This document shows, piece by piece, positions 26,881 to 38,122 of a stretch of 64,000 nt of DNA (position 1 is the stretch's first letter; every line of letters begins with the position of its first letter). The notes under the pieces were generated by a model. That model saw only the letters and a list, made by a program, of their open reading frames with translations, was not told the origin of the DNA and made no database searches. The stretch spans positions 211,001 to 275,000 of the forward strand of contig CAWZYM010000260.1 in the NCBI GenBank assembly GCA_963966185.1, written 5' to 3'. The stretch is from Rhabditoides inermis. Its lineage: Eukaryota; Nematoda; Chromadorea; Rhabditida; Rhabditidae. Made by a program: the position numbers and the translations under genes.

Positions 26881-27950
26881 AGAGAGAGAGGACGATAGAA
26901 TGAGACGGTGCGTTGCAGGCGCATCTACCCCTCGGTGCGCGCCGAGGCGGTCCGCATGACCGTGCCCATGCCCGGACACGCCGTCGGAGACAGTGGTGGG
27001 ATACGTGTTTGAAAGTAGCATACAACAATAAGTTGAGAAAATGATCTCGATCTAACCTACTTGTTCCGTTGAAATGTCACAATAAGTTGAGAAAATGATT
27101 TTGATCTAACCCACTTCTTCCGTTGCAATGAACGATTCGTGATCGTCAACTAGTGAGACGAATTAGTCAAGCAGAAGCAGCGCTTGTTTCCACGACACCG
27201 TTAGTCAGTGTCATTGTTCTGTTGCAGGCGAATCGGAGCTGCTGTCGTCGGTGGCGCGACTGGACGAGTTGATTGCGGGTCACGACGTGGTGTTCCTCGC
27301 CCTCGACAGCAGGGAGGCCCGCTGGCTGCCCACCGTCATCGCCAGCGAGCGCGGAAAGGTGCGTGTGTGTGGGTGTGTGCGTGCAGATTGTGTGAAATTG
27401 AAAAATCGAACAATGGTGTTCATTGGGCGCGTCCTAGCTGGTCCGTCGCCGTCACGAGAAGGCGGCGGCGTGGCGGCGGACCAGCTAGGACGCGCCCAAT
27501 GTAAGCGCTATAGTGGGCTCGCAAATGAGTTCCACTGTTTTCAAGAGAGACATTAGGCATTAGGGTGGTTAGACAAAGATTAGAACCCAATTCATGACTA
27601 GCGCTCCGGCGCGCTGTCGCGCGCCTCCGCACTAGGCATACACGAATAGAAAAATAGAAGAATATTTTATCACTGTTTCCTATCCAATGACTCTTGATAG
27701 ATATCCATGTGTGAGGTCTATATAAATTATGTCTAACTTTCACTTTCTGTCTCTCTCCTACATACTTCTTTCTCACATTTTTTTAACTGTACAAAAAAAC
27801 TGATTTACACTTTTCTCTCTCTCTCTCTCTCTCTCTGTGTTTCATCTACAGATTTCTGTCTACTCTCTCTCTCCCTCCTCTCTCCCTCTTCTCTTCCCCT
27901 CTCTCCCTCCTCTCTCCTCCTCTCTCCCTCCTCTCTTTTTTCTTCCCCTA

Positions 27951-27983
<33 letters not shown>

Positions 27984-28472
27984 CGTCTACTCTTACGTAT
28001 TCGCATTGGTCACTGCAACTGTTCAGAATTAAATAGTATTATGCTTTCTTCTGTCTACTGTCACGTCAACGCTGTGGTGACAGTAACTTTCTAGATATTA
28101 AACTCTCTTTATTCTACTGTCACGTCCCCGCTGCGATGACAGTAACTTTCTAGATACTATACTCTTTATTCTACTATCACGTCCCCGCTGCGGTGACAGC
28201 AACTCTCTAGTGACAGTTATGCGCACTTTTCTGTCTACTGTCACGTTTCCGCTGCGATGACAGTAACTTTCTAGATACTATACTCTTTATTCTACTATCA
28301 CGTCCCAGCTGCGGTGACAGCATCTTTCTATAGACAGCACTATGCTATATTCTATCTATTGTCACGTCTTCACTGCGGTGATAACAACTTTCTAGAGATA
28401 TCAATATGTTTTCTTCTGTCTACTCTCACCTCTCGTCTACTCTTCCATGTACTCTCATGTCTGCAGTACTCA

Positions 28473-28516
<44 letters not shown>

Positions 28517-30108
28517 GTCAACTTTCACGTCTCCGCTGCGGTGACAACAACTTTCTCGAGACAATAATATATAATATGCTCTCTTCTGTCTACTGTCACG
28601 TCTCTGCTGCGGTGAAAACAACTTTTTTTTTTACAGACAGTACTACTCTGTTCTGTCTACTGTCTACACTCCCTACTTTTTACTCTCTCACATCCTAAAA
28701 AATATAACTCAACCGCCTGTGCTTGCAAAATGACAAGTAAGGTGAACTCGATTCTCACCTCACCTCACTTCCACTCGTCACTGTACTGCATAAAAAACGG
28801 AACTTGTTGGCTGCTGGCCAAGCGAAAGCGTTACCACTACGCCACTTGGTCATGTGAGAGCATCAGCGGAATAGAGATATAGGGTATCCCCTATTTTCAC
28901 GGTACGCACTTATCTCGGTTGATCCAGACACGAACCATGCAATGAGCAAATGACGTCGAAAAGAGTCACTTTTTGATGTTTTTGAACTCAATTGTGCACT
29001 TCCCGAAATAAAATCACAAATATCGAGCCGACAATCTGTTGGTAATACCCAGAGGCTCATTCTCCCGAAGTTTGAAATGTTTTGGTTGAGTTTGAACAAA
29101 GTTATTAGACAAACACTAAATCACCTATTGAAGCTATGCATTTTGGAGGTTTTTCATAATTTTTCATAAAATTCTGGAGTACCGATATCAACAAAAAGCG
29201 AGCCGACAATCGTTAGCGACTAGTGACAGCCTGCCTCTGTCCAAAGGACAAAAATTAGAAAATTTCTGAACGAAGTTATTAACTCCGGAAAATGCTCCGA
29301 TCTGCTTCATTTGACTTGCAAATGATCCTTATTTCCCTGAAAACCGACCGAAATTTTTTTTCGATAGCGCGATGAAATGATGTCTGGAAAATATGCGACG
29401 AGCGTACCGTGAACGGGGGAAATACCCTATATGAACGACAAGAAATCTGCTGTGCATTTTGTTCAGTATACTGTATGTTCAAAATCCACGATAGAGCTAA
29501 CAAGTGCGAGCCTATTATAGGTGACTGATGATTCTGCTAATTTCATGAAGCGTATTTTCCGTTACTGATCGTGAGATGATTTTGCCGATAGGTAGTTTAG
29601 GAAGCGCAGCTGAAACGTTTTCAATCCAATCAATAGTTTCTGTGTTTCTGAACTGATGGGTTCGAAAACTAGGATCGGGATGAGTGCGCGGCTGGAAATC
29701 CGTCTTTGTGCGCGCTGAGCACACGAAACCTGAACACTCGATCTGTGTTGTATGCGCGCGCAGTGACCACTGGTAACCATTTGAGATGGCGTACAGCGTG
29801 GCGCTCGGCTTTGACACGTTTGTGGTGATCCGGCACGGAGTCGGGGGAGGAGAGGAAGGAGAGGGAGAGGGGGAGGACGTGCCGACAAGCCTGTCGAGCC
29901 CGGTGCCGTACGCGCAGCTGGCGTGCTACTTCTGCAGCGACGTCACCGCGCCCGGCAACTCGACCCACGACCGCACACTCGACCAGCAGGTGGGGAGGGG
30001 GGAGAGGGGAACGATACAAATGAAGGGAGAAAGATAGAGGAGAGACAGAGATAGGGAGAGAGAGAGAGAGAGGGGTAGAGGAAGGGAGGGGTAGAGGGAG
30101 GGAGATAG

Positions 30109-30146
<38 letters not shown>

Positions 30147-30367
30147 TGAACGTGTGTTGCAGTGCACCGTCTCGCGTCCCGGCCTGTCGATGGTGGCGTC
30201 GGGCTGTGCGGTCGAGTTGCTCGCCAGTGTGCTGCAGGTGGGTGTGCGGTGCGCGCGCGCCCTCGTTCTATTTCGTTTTTCGTATTTGCTCGTTTCCATA
30301 GAATCGTACTCGTATGCATTAGCACAGGGTACTGTAGCTATTGTAGCCGGTGACGTCGATGTGCACG

Positions 30368-30439
<72 letters not shown>

Positions 30440-31307
30440 TATATCTGGTTGCAGGTGTCGGACCCGCTGTCGTCGCGGGCGCTGATCGGTGAGCAGGACG
30501 ACTCGGCGTCCCTCCTCGGCGCCACGCCTCACCAGATACGCGGATTCATCGGCAGGTTCCAGGTGTGAGAGAGAGGGGGGGGGGGGGGGTTGCTGCATCA
30601 AAATTGTACGTCTAGTGGTTAGGTCTCGTGTGGACGTGTGATCTTCGGTCTTGTTGCATTTATCTCGTTCCCTCTCCTTACTTCTGTTCTGCGATGTTTC
30701 TGTTTATGTAACACGGCTATAAAACATATTAAAAATGTATGGGCGGAAAAGAGTGACGACAGTGGATAATATGGTCAAGAGTCAAGAGATATTTCGCATT
30801 TTTGTGGGCGATAGTTGGCAGAAGTTTGAGAAGGAATTTGAGTGATGACGTGTTGAAGTGTTTGTGTGTTGCAGCAACTGACACCGTGCGTGCGCCGCTT
30901 CGACCGCTGCGTCGCGTGTGGGCCGAATGTGCGCGCCGAGTGGCGAGAGAGGGGCGGCCAGTTCGTCAAGGTACACTCTATCATACATAATACACTCTAT
31001 CCACTCTGTGCTCATCCAACATGTCCTGGAGTGTTGGTCAGTATCTTCTTCTTTGCTCTAGATAGAAAGTGTTGTTCTGTATTGTTCTATATGTTTTCCA
31101 GTTCGCTGTTCACGTAGATGAGTTGTTGATAAAGACAATGGAGTAGAGAAGTTCTTTTCTGTGGTCAAGTCATGACGCTAATTGCAGGACGTGTGCAACT
31201 CTCCGTCTCTTCTGGAAAAAGTTGCTGGTCTGGAGGACCTTCAGATGTCTGCCGAAAACGTCAACATCGACTTTGACGACGATGATGACAGCGTGGTCTC
31301 CATGTAG
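23291..31307 (+). CDS. ATG7: ATG7, E1-like enzyme of autophagy, 16 exons
   Basis: Activates ATG8/LC3 and ATG12 with ATP and passes them to ATG3 and ATG10. Exons: 23291-23635, 23714-23791, 24020-24121, 24247-24369, 24973-25102, 25333-25474, 25576-25670, 26195-26324, 26673-26744, 26919-26995, 27228-27358, 29786-29989, 30163-30237, 30455-30562, 30875-30970, 31188-31307. All phases close to 675 residues, against about 700 in animals. Landmarks: N-terminal domain [27 protein letters not shown]-like [19 protein letters not shown], nucleotide-binding [43 protein letters not shown], zinc ligands CYFCSD and CVACG, the catalytic Cys in [14 protein letters not shown] (near residue 544), HQIRGF, and an acidic C-terminus DFDDDDD. 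Intron 11 is 2.4 kb and holds a minisatellite, a perfect hairpin and a MITE. Several introns start as GTGAGAGAGA. Exon 7 is read to 25670 because only that phase restores the Rossmann motif. Confidence 0.95.
24660..24760 (+). repeat. tRNA-like sequence in ATG7 intron 4
   Basis: It contains a good A box (TAGTGTAGTGGTAACGC) and B box (GGTTCGATTCC) at tRNA spacing, around 24678-24740. The anticodon and acceptor stems do not pair properly, so this is a tRNA pseudogene or the head of a tRNA-derived SINE, not a working tRNA. Confidence 0.6.
26745..26892 (+). repeat. Purine-only (GA)n/(GGGA)n tract filling ATG7 intron 9
   Basis: Almost the whole 174-bp intron is G and A on the sense strand, starting at the 5' splice site itself (GTGAGAGAGAGA). 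It could form triplex or G-rich structure in DNA. Confidence 0.9.
27421..27501 (+). repeat. Near-perfect hairpin in ATG7 intron 11
   Basis: Arms of 28 bp (27421-27448 and 27474-27501) match with one mismatch, separated by a 25-nt GC-rich loop. The arm starts CATTGGGCGCGTCCTAGC. It is on the transcribed strand of the ATG7 intron, so the RNA would fold into a stable stem-loop. It may be a tiny foldback element or a small-RNA precursor. Confidence 0.85.
27810..27985. repeat. Polypyrimidine (CT)n block in ATG7 intron 11
   Basis: Two (CT) tracts with intervening CCTCTCTCCCTCTT-type sequence. It is a simple repeat leading into the minisatellite that follows. Confidence 0.85.
28030..28640 (+). repeat. 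Minisatellite of about 58-66 bp units, ATG7 intron 11
   Basis: About eight or nine diverged tandem copies. Each has the core TCTACTGTCACGTCCCCGCT followed by GCGATGACAGTAACTTTCTAG and a TATACTCTTTATT-like linker. The core contains CTGTCA and TGACAG as an imperfect inverted repeat. A (CT) microsatellite interrupts the array near 28473-28512. Confidence 0.8.
28810..28860 (-). repeat. Partial tRNA-like sequence
   Basis: On the minus strand a D-arm-like A box TGGCGTAGTGGTAACGC is recognisable, close to the one at 24.68 kb. The T-arm side is degraded. It is a tRNA-derived remnant just upstream of the MITE. Confidence 0.45.
28880..29429. mobile_element. MITE with TA target duplication, ATG7 intron 11
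   Basis: A 550-bp element. The left end TAGGGTATCCCC then TTTTCACGGTACGC is mirrored at the right by GCGTACCGTGAAC then GGGGAAATACCCTA. TA flanks both sides (28878-28879, 29430-29431). The TA target and 30-bp terminal repeats suggest a Tc1/mariner-type non-autonomous element. It has no coding capacity. Confidence 0.85.
30056..30142 (+). repeat. (GA)n/(GGGA)n tract in ATG7 intron 12
   Basis: Purine-only sequence on the sense strand filling most of the 173-bp intron between exon 12 and the catalytic-Cys exon 13. Confidence 0.9.
30368..30442. repeat. (CT)n-(TA)n compound microsatellite, ATG7 intron 13
   Basis: About ten CT units pass directly into about 25 TA units, ending just before the exon 14 acceptor. 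Confidence 0.95.
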
Positions 31308-31494
31308 ACGTCGGGTTGCCTTCTTGTAATTTTATTATTTGTAATTTGTTCTGCTAATTTTACCAAGTAGATTTGTACCATAGGAACTGTATATATGTGT
31401 GTTTCATGTGATTTGTAGCATTTTATACATGGGCAGTAGCTTTTCGTGATGTCATTGTCACTCGTTGGTGTCTTTCACATCAGTATTTTTGGGA

Positions 31495-31500
31495 AATAAA
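31495..31500 (+). terminator. Polyadenylation signal downstream of ATG7
   Basis: AATAAA lies 188 nt after the ATG7 stop and 119 nt before the ATG of the zinc-finger gene. Confidence 0.55.
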
Positions 31501-31618
31501 AATTGCCTTATTTTGGGGATTTTATGTTGTAATAATTAGAGCGGTTTGCAACCGTGTGCTATCTTAAGCGATACGATTGTCACATTACCGTATGACGCGG
31601 TCACGGTAGTATCGTAGT

Positions 31619-34600
31619 ATGGCTGAGCCGGTGGAACCGCCCGCAGATCCAGTATTCCGCTGCGAACACTGCCCTAAGACGTTTGATGTGAAGAGGTGAG
31701 AGAGGTTGTGTGCGAGATGAACCATTGCGATTTTTGTTATTGGTATTGCGTTAATCTCACTACTCATAATAAAGATGTAGCCGTACCAATTGTTCTCAGC
31801 AGAAAACGAGACGAGAGTTTTGAGTTATGACGGCTGTGATTCTGCTGGCGTTCAGCGAATTGTCAATTGACGGATAATGTGAACGTCTCGAAAACATACC
31901 AGATCACACGAAGGGAAAGCGATTCTAAATCATTGCGTTTTGAATGTTGCAGGTATCTGACGAAGCACGTCTCACGGATGCACGCAGGCGGCAAGGGCGA
32001 GCAGGAGGAGCCGAGAGGAGAGCTGCCGTGTTCTATGTGCGATAAGGTGCGTGTCTGTGGACTGACTTCAAGCATTGCACTTTCCGAGTGTACTTCAGAG
32101 TTTGTTCAGTTTGTTTGCAAAGATGGAGAATGGTCAGTGAAAGTGCAAACACGCAGTGATAGAACTGAGAAGAAGGGATGAATTCCGTTTCTGACGCGTA
32201 CAGTCAGTAGAGGATACGAGTGAGAGATATTGATACGATTGATCTGAAATTCTATGGCAGGGGGGGGGGTGTTTAGAATTGATATCGGGTAGTTGGCAAT
32301 GACTTGGGTCGAGAGAGAGAGAGAGAGAGAGAAAGTCGTCCTCCTTCCAGACGTTCCCGTTCATCTCGCACCTGCAGCGCCACCAGCTGGTCCACTTGGA
32401 CGCGCGCGAGTGGGGCTGTCCCTTCTGCCAGATGCGCTTCCTCCAGAAGGCGGGTTAATCAATCCTTGATTCGCTATTCACTATTGTGTGTTTCCCGGAA
32501 ATGACATTGTCATGTGCTACTTGATTCGAGACAAGTGTTCTGATAGCATGTGTTCCCGCTCACCCATGTTGTTATGGGTAGCGCCGAGAGGAGAGTGTCT
32601 TTCATGATGGGTGGGCTTTGACTAAATGTTCGTTGCCGCGCGCTGCAATTTTGCGGGGGCGGATGAAGACGTGTTGTTTGCAGACGCACCTGCTGAAGCA
32701 CACGCACCGCAAGCACGCCGGCGAGGTGGGACCTGGTTCTTTCATCCGCCCGTGATCAGAACTTGTACTTTTGCCCAGATCTAACGTGACTGCGTTGCAG
32801 GTGGGCGCGGATCTGATGGCACGCGTGGAGCTGAATCGGTGGAGGGCCGAGGACGAGCAGGGTGAGTGGAGGGAGGGCAGGAGGGCGAGGAGAAAGACAC
32901 GATCGATAAGGAGAAGCATGCTCAAATACGAATACGGAGAATGGTCATCATTCAATGATGGGAGGCAGGGTGCGAGTGACACTTTGCTATATAATGGAAC
33001 CATGAAACTGACTAGTGGGCAAGTGTGTGTGAGATTAGCGTTTCCGAATCGAGTTTATACTTATTGCTTTGTAGAAACGTTTTTGGACGTGAATGTATTA
33101 ATGTCTTCGTCTGGCACTGTGTGCATACTCCAAGTTTTAACACCTGTCTCACTGGAGGGAGGATCGCTGACGACATGGCCGACTCTTTGGTATCGCTGCT
33201 GTACAAGAAGGGCGACCCACTCGACATCGGCAACTACAGGCCGATCTCTGTCTCTTCGACGCTGCTGAAGCTGCTGATGCGGACTGTGCTCGCCCGACTA
33301 CAGCCGTCATTGGAGGCACAGCAGCCGCGGGAGCAGGCCGGGTTTCGGAGAGGGTTCAGCTGCAACGACCACATTCTGGTGACTCGTGAGGTTATCTACA
33401 AGCTCAACCGCCACGGATACCACGGCTACCTGGTTTTCGTGGACTTTGCCAAGGCCTACGACTCCATCGAGCACAACGACACGTGGCTGGCGCTGAAGAG
33501 ATGTGGAGTGCACCCCGCCTACATTTGACTGCTGCAGAGTATCTACAACGATGGCAAGACGAAAGTGAATGTTCGAGTGGACACTGGCAGAAATCGAAGT
33601 GAAGAAAGGATAGCGCCAAGGCTGCCCGCTGTCTCCGCATCTGTTTAATTGCGTGCTCGCTGAAATTTGTGCAAAGTTGGACTTCGATTTTGTTGGGGCC
33701 GGGCTGGACATTGGAGGACAGAAGCTGACTCATCTGTGCTATGCAGACGACATCATCCTATTTGCACGCTCACCTTCGGCTGCAGAAAGGATGTTGGAGG
33801 AACTGGCGGAGAAGAGCAGCGACTACGGGTTGTACGTGAACAGGAAGAAGACAGTGGTGATGAGCAACGGGCCGAAGAATAGCATCCGACTGGATGGAGG
33901 AGAAGTGGAGTACGTGGACAAATTTGTCTACCTAGGCCGCTCTCTCAGCTTCATGACCGACGATCGAGTGGAAGTGACGAGGAGAGTACAGGCTGGCTGG
34001 GGCGCCTTCTTCTGTCATGGCCAGTTCCTGATGCTGAAGAGCGCGCCGATGCGACTGCGGAGGAAAGTGTTTCGGATGGCAGTTCTACCCGCGCTCACCT
34101 ACGCTGCCGAGATTAGGAGTCTTTGAAGAGAAGATCTACAGAAGCTGCGGACTGTTCAAAGAAGAATGGAAAGAAAGATGCTCGGACTGACATTACTGGA
34201 CAAAGTTCCGTGCAAGGAGATACGACGACAGACGTGCTGTGCGACGCAAGGACAAAGAAGTGGAGGTTCGCCCGCCGCCTAATGACTTGCAACGATGACC
34301 GCTGGACGAGACGTGTGATCGATTGGAAGCCGCCAAATATGGGCAAACCCGGTCGCCCTCGCCTACAATGGAGTGATGAATTCAAGAAGACGATCCCATC
34401 CAATAGAAGGACCCTCAAGGAAGAATAGAAGAACGTGGCCGCGGACACCGACGCGACAAGATGGACTACTTATGCTTCCCGGCGCTACTCTGTGAATAAT
34501 TGATGTTTGAGTTATGATCACATAATGCGATACCGGATATATGTTGAATTGAATTGAATTGTCTGACAATCGTGCTATTATAGCTTACGTTACGGTGGCG

Positions 34601-37600
34601 ACTAATGGGAAGAGGTGAAACATATTCAGAGTTTGTTCGAGGAAGAGAAAGCATAATTAGTTATGCTAAATGTTTCATAGTACTAATTGTGCAGTGATCG
34701 CGACTACGAGCAACTCGCCGACGCCGCCGGAAAAGGAGGAGAAGGGAGGAGGAGGAGGGGAAGGAGAAGGAGAGGGAGAGGGGAAGGAGACCCAGCAGCA
34801 CCAGCGACTCTACGTCGACCGGCTGCCGTGTCCCAGCTGCAAGGCGTGCTTCGAATCGAACTACCATCTGCGCAGACATATGAGGGTGAGTGGAGGCGTC
34901 GGCACTTCGTGAAAGTTCACTGTAGATTCACATACATGTATTGCTGCCATGTATTCTCCTTTCTATTTTTTTCTCTTTTTATCTCTCTCTCTCTCCTTTC
35001 TCTTCTTAATCCATCTTTTCTCCCCTTTCTCAAAGAACTTTTCTCACTTTTCTCTCCTTTTTCTCTTTGCTTTGTAGTTGCTATGCTATTGTTGCTGAAG
35101 TGTGTTGTTTAAAGACGGCGCACCGCCGCCTGCTGTGCGCGCACTGCTCCCGGTGGTTCGAGGGCCACGCCGCGTTGAACAGACACCGCATGCAGTCGAG
35201 GGAGGAGGTGAGTGTGGGCAGCGTGGATAAAGGAACACAACCCTTTTTGTAGCTTTGTGCCAACGTTTCAATGCGTTGCGTTCATTGCCAAATTCGATGT
35301 GATCCGTGCATTTGATTCATATATAGGGCATCCCCCCGTTCATCGTACGGCAGTCATTTCGTCGAATGTTTACCAGACATCATTTGAGGCATCAATAGCT
35401 CGTTATCAGCCCGCGCGAGATCATTCGACCGCACAATTCGCGCGCTTGGCGGTCTTTTTAGGGAATTGAGGGTGATTTGCCTAATGAAGTAGAGTTCTCC
35501 ATCTTTTAAAGTTAATTACTCCTTTCGGAATCAAGCAAGCTTCACAAGATTCTGATATGTGATGAGTATCAATAGTGCTCATCGATCTTTCGATTTTCCA
35601 TTTTCACCTCCCTTTTTAACTAGAATCCAAAAACTTTGATTTCGACCCGATTTCCAATGAGAAAGCCTCGAAATTTAAGTACTCTCTTCAAACTTATCGC
35701 ACAGCGCCCAGTGTTCTGGAGGAAATGCCCAGATAAAATGCTCAGAGATCTCTAGTTCTCGATTTTTCGATTGCCGTCATTTTCACCATTTTTGAGCACA
35801 AGAACACTCAATCGGGGCAAATTTGCATAAAATTCTCGTCTGTCTGAAGAGCCAGCGATATTGCCGTACGATGAAAGGAGGGAATTGTCTATAGTATTTT
35901 TTAAAGTGATTGTTATTCGATTTTTTTATCACGTGGCAGTCGTGGTTTCTACACGTAATTTAGAGTCTTTGTAAACAATGTCCTTGTAAACAACACGTCT
36001 ATGCAAACATTTTATTTTTGCGTTTCCTTACTAAAATTAACTGAAAAAGAGAGGTTTTGTTTTGTTTTGTTCTTATTTGAGTTCAGTGAACAAGGATGAA
36101 AGTGCTTTATTAATCCTTTTCATTATCCTTTCACACTCGGCGTTCATTTTATTAGTGACACGGTTAGTCGACATGTGGTGAACAATATTCAACCATCTGT
36201 ATAATGTCAGTCCCACTTTCCTCTCTCGCGGTCAGACACGCAAATTTCTAGAATAGAAAAAAAGAGAGGAAGCTTCGCAAGATGAATAATCCAGTCCGAT
36301 TCTGCGTGAGGCGTGACACATACATAATTTAACCACGGCGGCTGGTAGATGTAGCAGTACAATCTTGATGCGTGCGCCAAAAGCGTCTGGTCGCGAGCAA
36401 ACATTCGTACTCACACTGCTTGCAGATGCACGAGTGTGCGTGCGGGGCGTCGTTCGCGAGGCGGCCCGACCTGCGCGCCCACGCCGCCACGTGCAGAGGT
36501 GCGTGGCAGACATCGCTGTATGTCTTCATGTCAAACTATATACTTTGACGCTTACGCCACACGAGAAACACGTTTATAGTGAGCAGGCGCGTCTCGGTCG
36601 CATCCTTTTGAACCCCGTATCGAGCGCCAACGTATATTTTGGCCTATAGAGGTGTTGTTTGTATAGACGAAACTCCAGTTTGTGACGGATGCGATGGAAA
36701 TGACTGGGGATTCGGGAGGCACTTCTGATATGTATCAAAGTCTTTCAATGAGTCTGGCAGCAACTTTAGCAGCGCGTGGTCGCGGCGGCGGCGGCGGCGC
36801 GGCTCGCATCCCGGCTGCCGGCCCGATCGAGTGCGTGCCGTGCGGACAGCGATTCGCACAGAGGACACAGGTGGGCAGAGGACATGTGTGAGAAGAAGTC
36901 AGTCAGCCATCCGCAACTGGTCACTTACGCACATCTATCATGAACAGTGGAGTCCCAATTCCACACTGTAGGAGTGTGTGTGTGCTACATTCATGCTATC
37001 ATTGTATATCGGAATCGGTGTGATAAACTGGGTGATAAACTGCTACCAAATATTCATCATGCAATCAGTTTCGGAATCAGGCTGATGAACGAGGGCTTTC
37101 AGCTGGACCGGCACTGGCTGCGCGCGCACTTCGGTTTCCGGCGCTGCGCGCGTTGCGACTGGACCGCCGAGAGCCCGATGCGCATGCGGGAACACGCGCA
37201 GGTACAGTGGGTGGGCAAATCCAGTTGCTGCTATGAGAGAACGTAAGAGTGAGAGAGCGCGAGGCGGTTAGAAATCGATAGACATCGAGAGCCCGCGATT
37301 TAATTCAAGTTCAAAGTTTCGCGCGCGCGCACTTTTCAAATGCGGGATGGACGCGCGGAGTGGTGGGAACTAAATATTCGCTGGACTGTAGGCAATGGCG
37401 AAGTTCTCATCGTCATTTGATTGTGTCAGGAGACGGAAGATCGTAACATGGTGGTGGTAGCGTGTCGTGTTTGCAGGACGCGCACTCGCTCTCGCTGTGC
37501 GGCTACTGTGAGTTCGAGTGCGGCAGCAAAGAGGCGCTCAAGGTACGCGAGTAGCGCTCAGTCTCTTCGTGACGCCTATCGCGACCGACATGTTTGTTTT

Positions 37601-37973
37601 GGCGGCGTTGGTGCTGTTTCGAGACTGACGACACGTTGAGAGCGACGGTGCCGGACTGCCGCCACTTTCAGGCGCACGTGGCGCAGCACCACTGGAAGCG
37701 GCACACGAAGCGCGAGTGGACGGCGGAGGACCAGGGTGTGCGCGGCAGGAGGGGCAAGGGCGGCAAGGCGAGGTGGGTGGAGAGTGATTCGGGCAGTTTT
37801 GCATCATCTACGATTGCATCATCTTGATATGATTGTATTGTTCCAGGAAGGCGAGTCTCACCGACCACGTGGCGACCCCCGCGCGAGTGGCTCCGAACGA
37901 GCTGATGCTGCGGCTGTGCGATCACGCGGCCGAGACCACGCCCACTCTGTCTCCGCCCACTGGCACCCGGTGA
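31619..37973 (+). CDS. C2H2 zinc-finger protein, 13 exons
   Basis: A probable nuclear DNA- or RNA-binding protein of 407 residues. Exons: 31619-31695, 31953-32046, 32351-32449, 32684-32725, 32801-32861, 34695-34885, 35115-35207, 36426-36498, 36770-36870, 37103-37201, 37477-37542, 37672-37772, 37847-37973. Fingers are visible at CEHCPKTF...HVSRMH, CSMCDKTF...HQLVH, CPFCQMRF...HTHRKH, CPSCKACF...HMRTAH, CAHCSRWF...HRMQ, CACGASF...HAATC, CVPCGQRF...HWLRAH, CARCDW...HAQ and CGYCEFEC...HVAQHH, so about nine, several degenerate. A Glu/Gly-rich linker lies before finger 4. The third intron needs a GC donor (AAG-GCGGGT) to keep the finger intact. The acceptor of exon 9 (CTTTAG before CAGCGCG) was chosen by phase and is less certain. 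Intron 5 holds a decayed LINE and intron 7 a MITE. I recognise no orthologue. Confidence 0.8.
33000..34565 (+). mobile_element. Decayed RTE-type LINE in zinc-finger gene intron 5
   Basis: A 5'-truncated non-LTR retrotransposon in the same orientation as its host gene. Reverse-transcriptase blocks are clear: NYRPISVSSTLLKLLMRTVL, QAGFRRGFSCNDHI, VFVDFAKAYDSIEH, a RQGCPLSPHLFN block in another frame, and LTHLCYADDIILFA. The C-terminal part continues to about 34430. Stops and frame shifts (for example near 33530 and 33610) break it. It ends in a short (TTGAA)n tail near 34543-34560, typical of RTE elements. It was probably the cause of the long intron. Confidence 0.8.
35324..35891. mobile_element. 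MITE with TA target duplication, zinc-finger gene intron 7
   Basis: A 568-bp element. The left end TAGGGCATCCCCCCG then TTCATCGTACGGC is mirrored at the right by GCCGTACGATGAA then GGAGGGAATTGTCTA. TA flanks both sides (35322-35323, 35892-35893). It belongs with the elements at 28.88 and 17.96 kb. The interior is AT-rich and non-coding. Confidence 0.8.
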
Positions 37974-38122
37974 AGAGTAGATCGTGTTGTTGTGGTTGTT
38001 ATGGTTGTTGGCGATAAATTGTTGGTGTGCGGGTCGGTGTTTGAGTTTTGGTAGGATAGCGGGTTGCGTGCGCCCTGGAATATCTTCATCTGCATGTCCG
38101 GGATCTGAGTGGATTGTGGCAG

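Noticed and set aside
30142..30492. Open frames running through (CT)/(TA) repeats in ATG7 introns
   Set aside because: They are read-through of exon 13 or its antisense into microsatellites, ignoring good splice sites.
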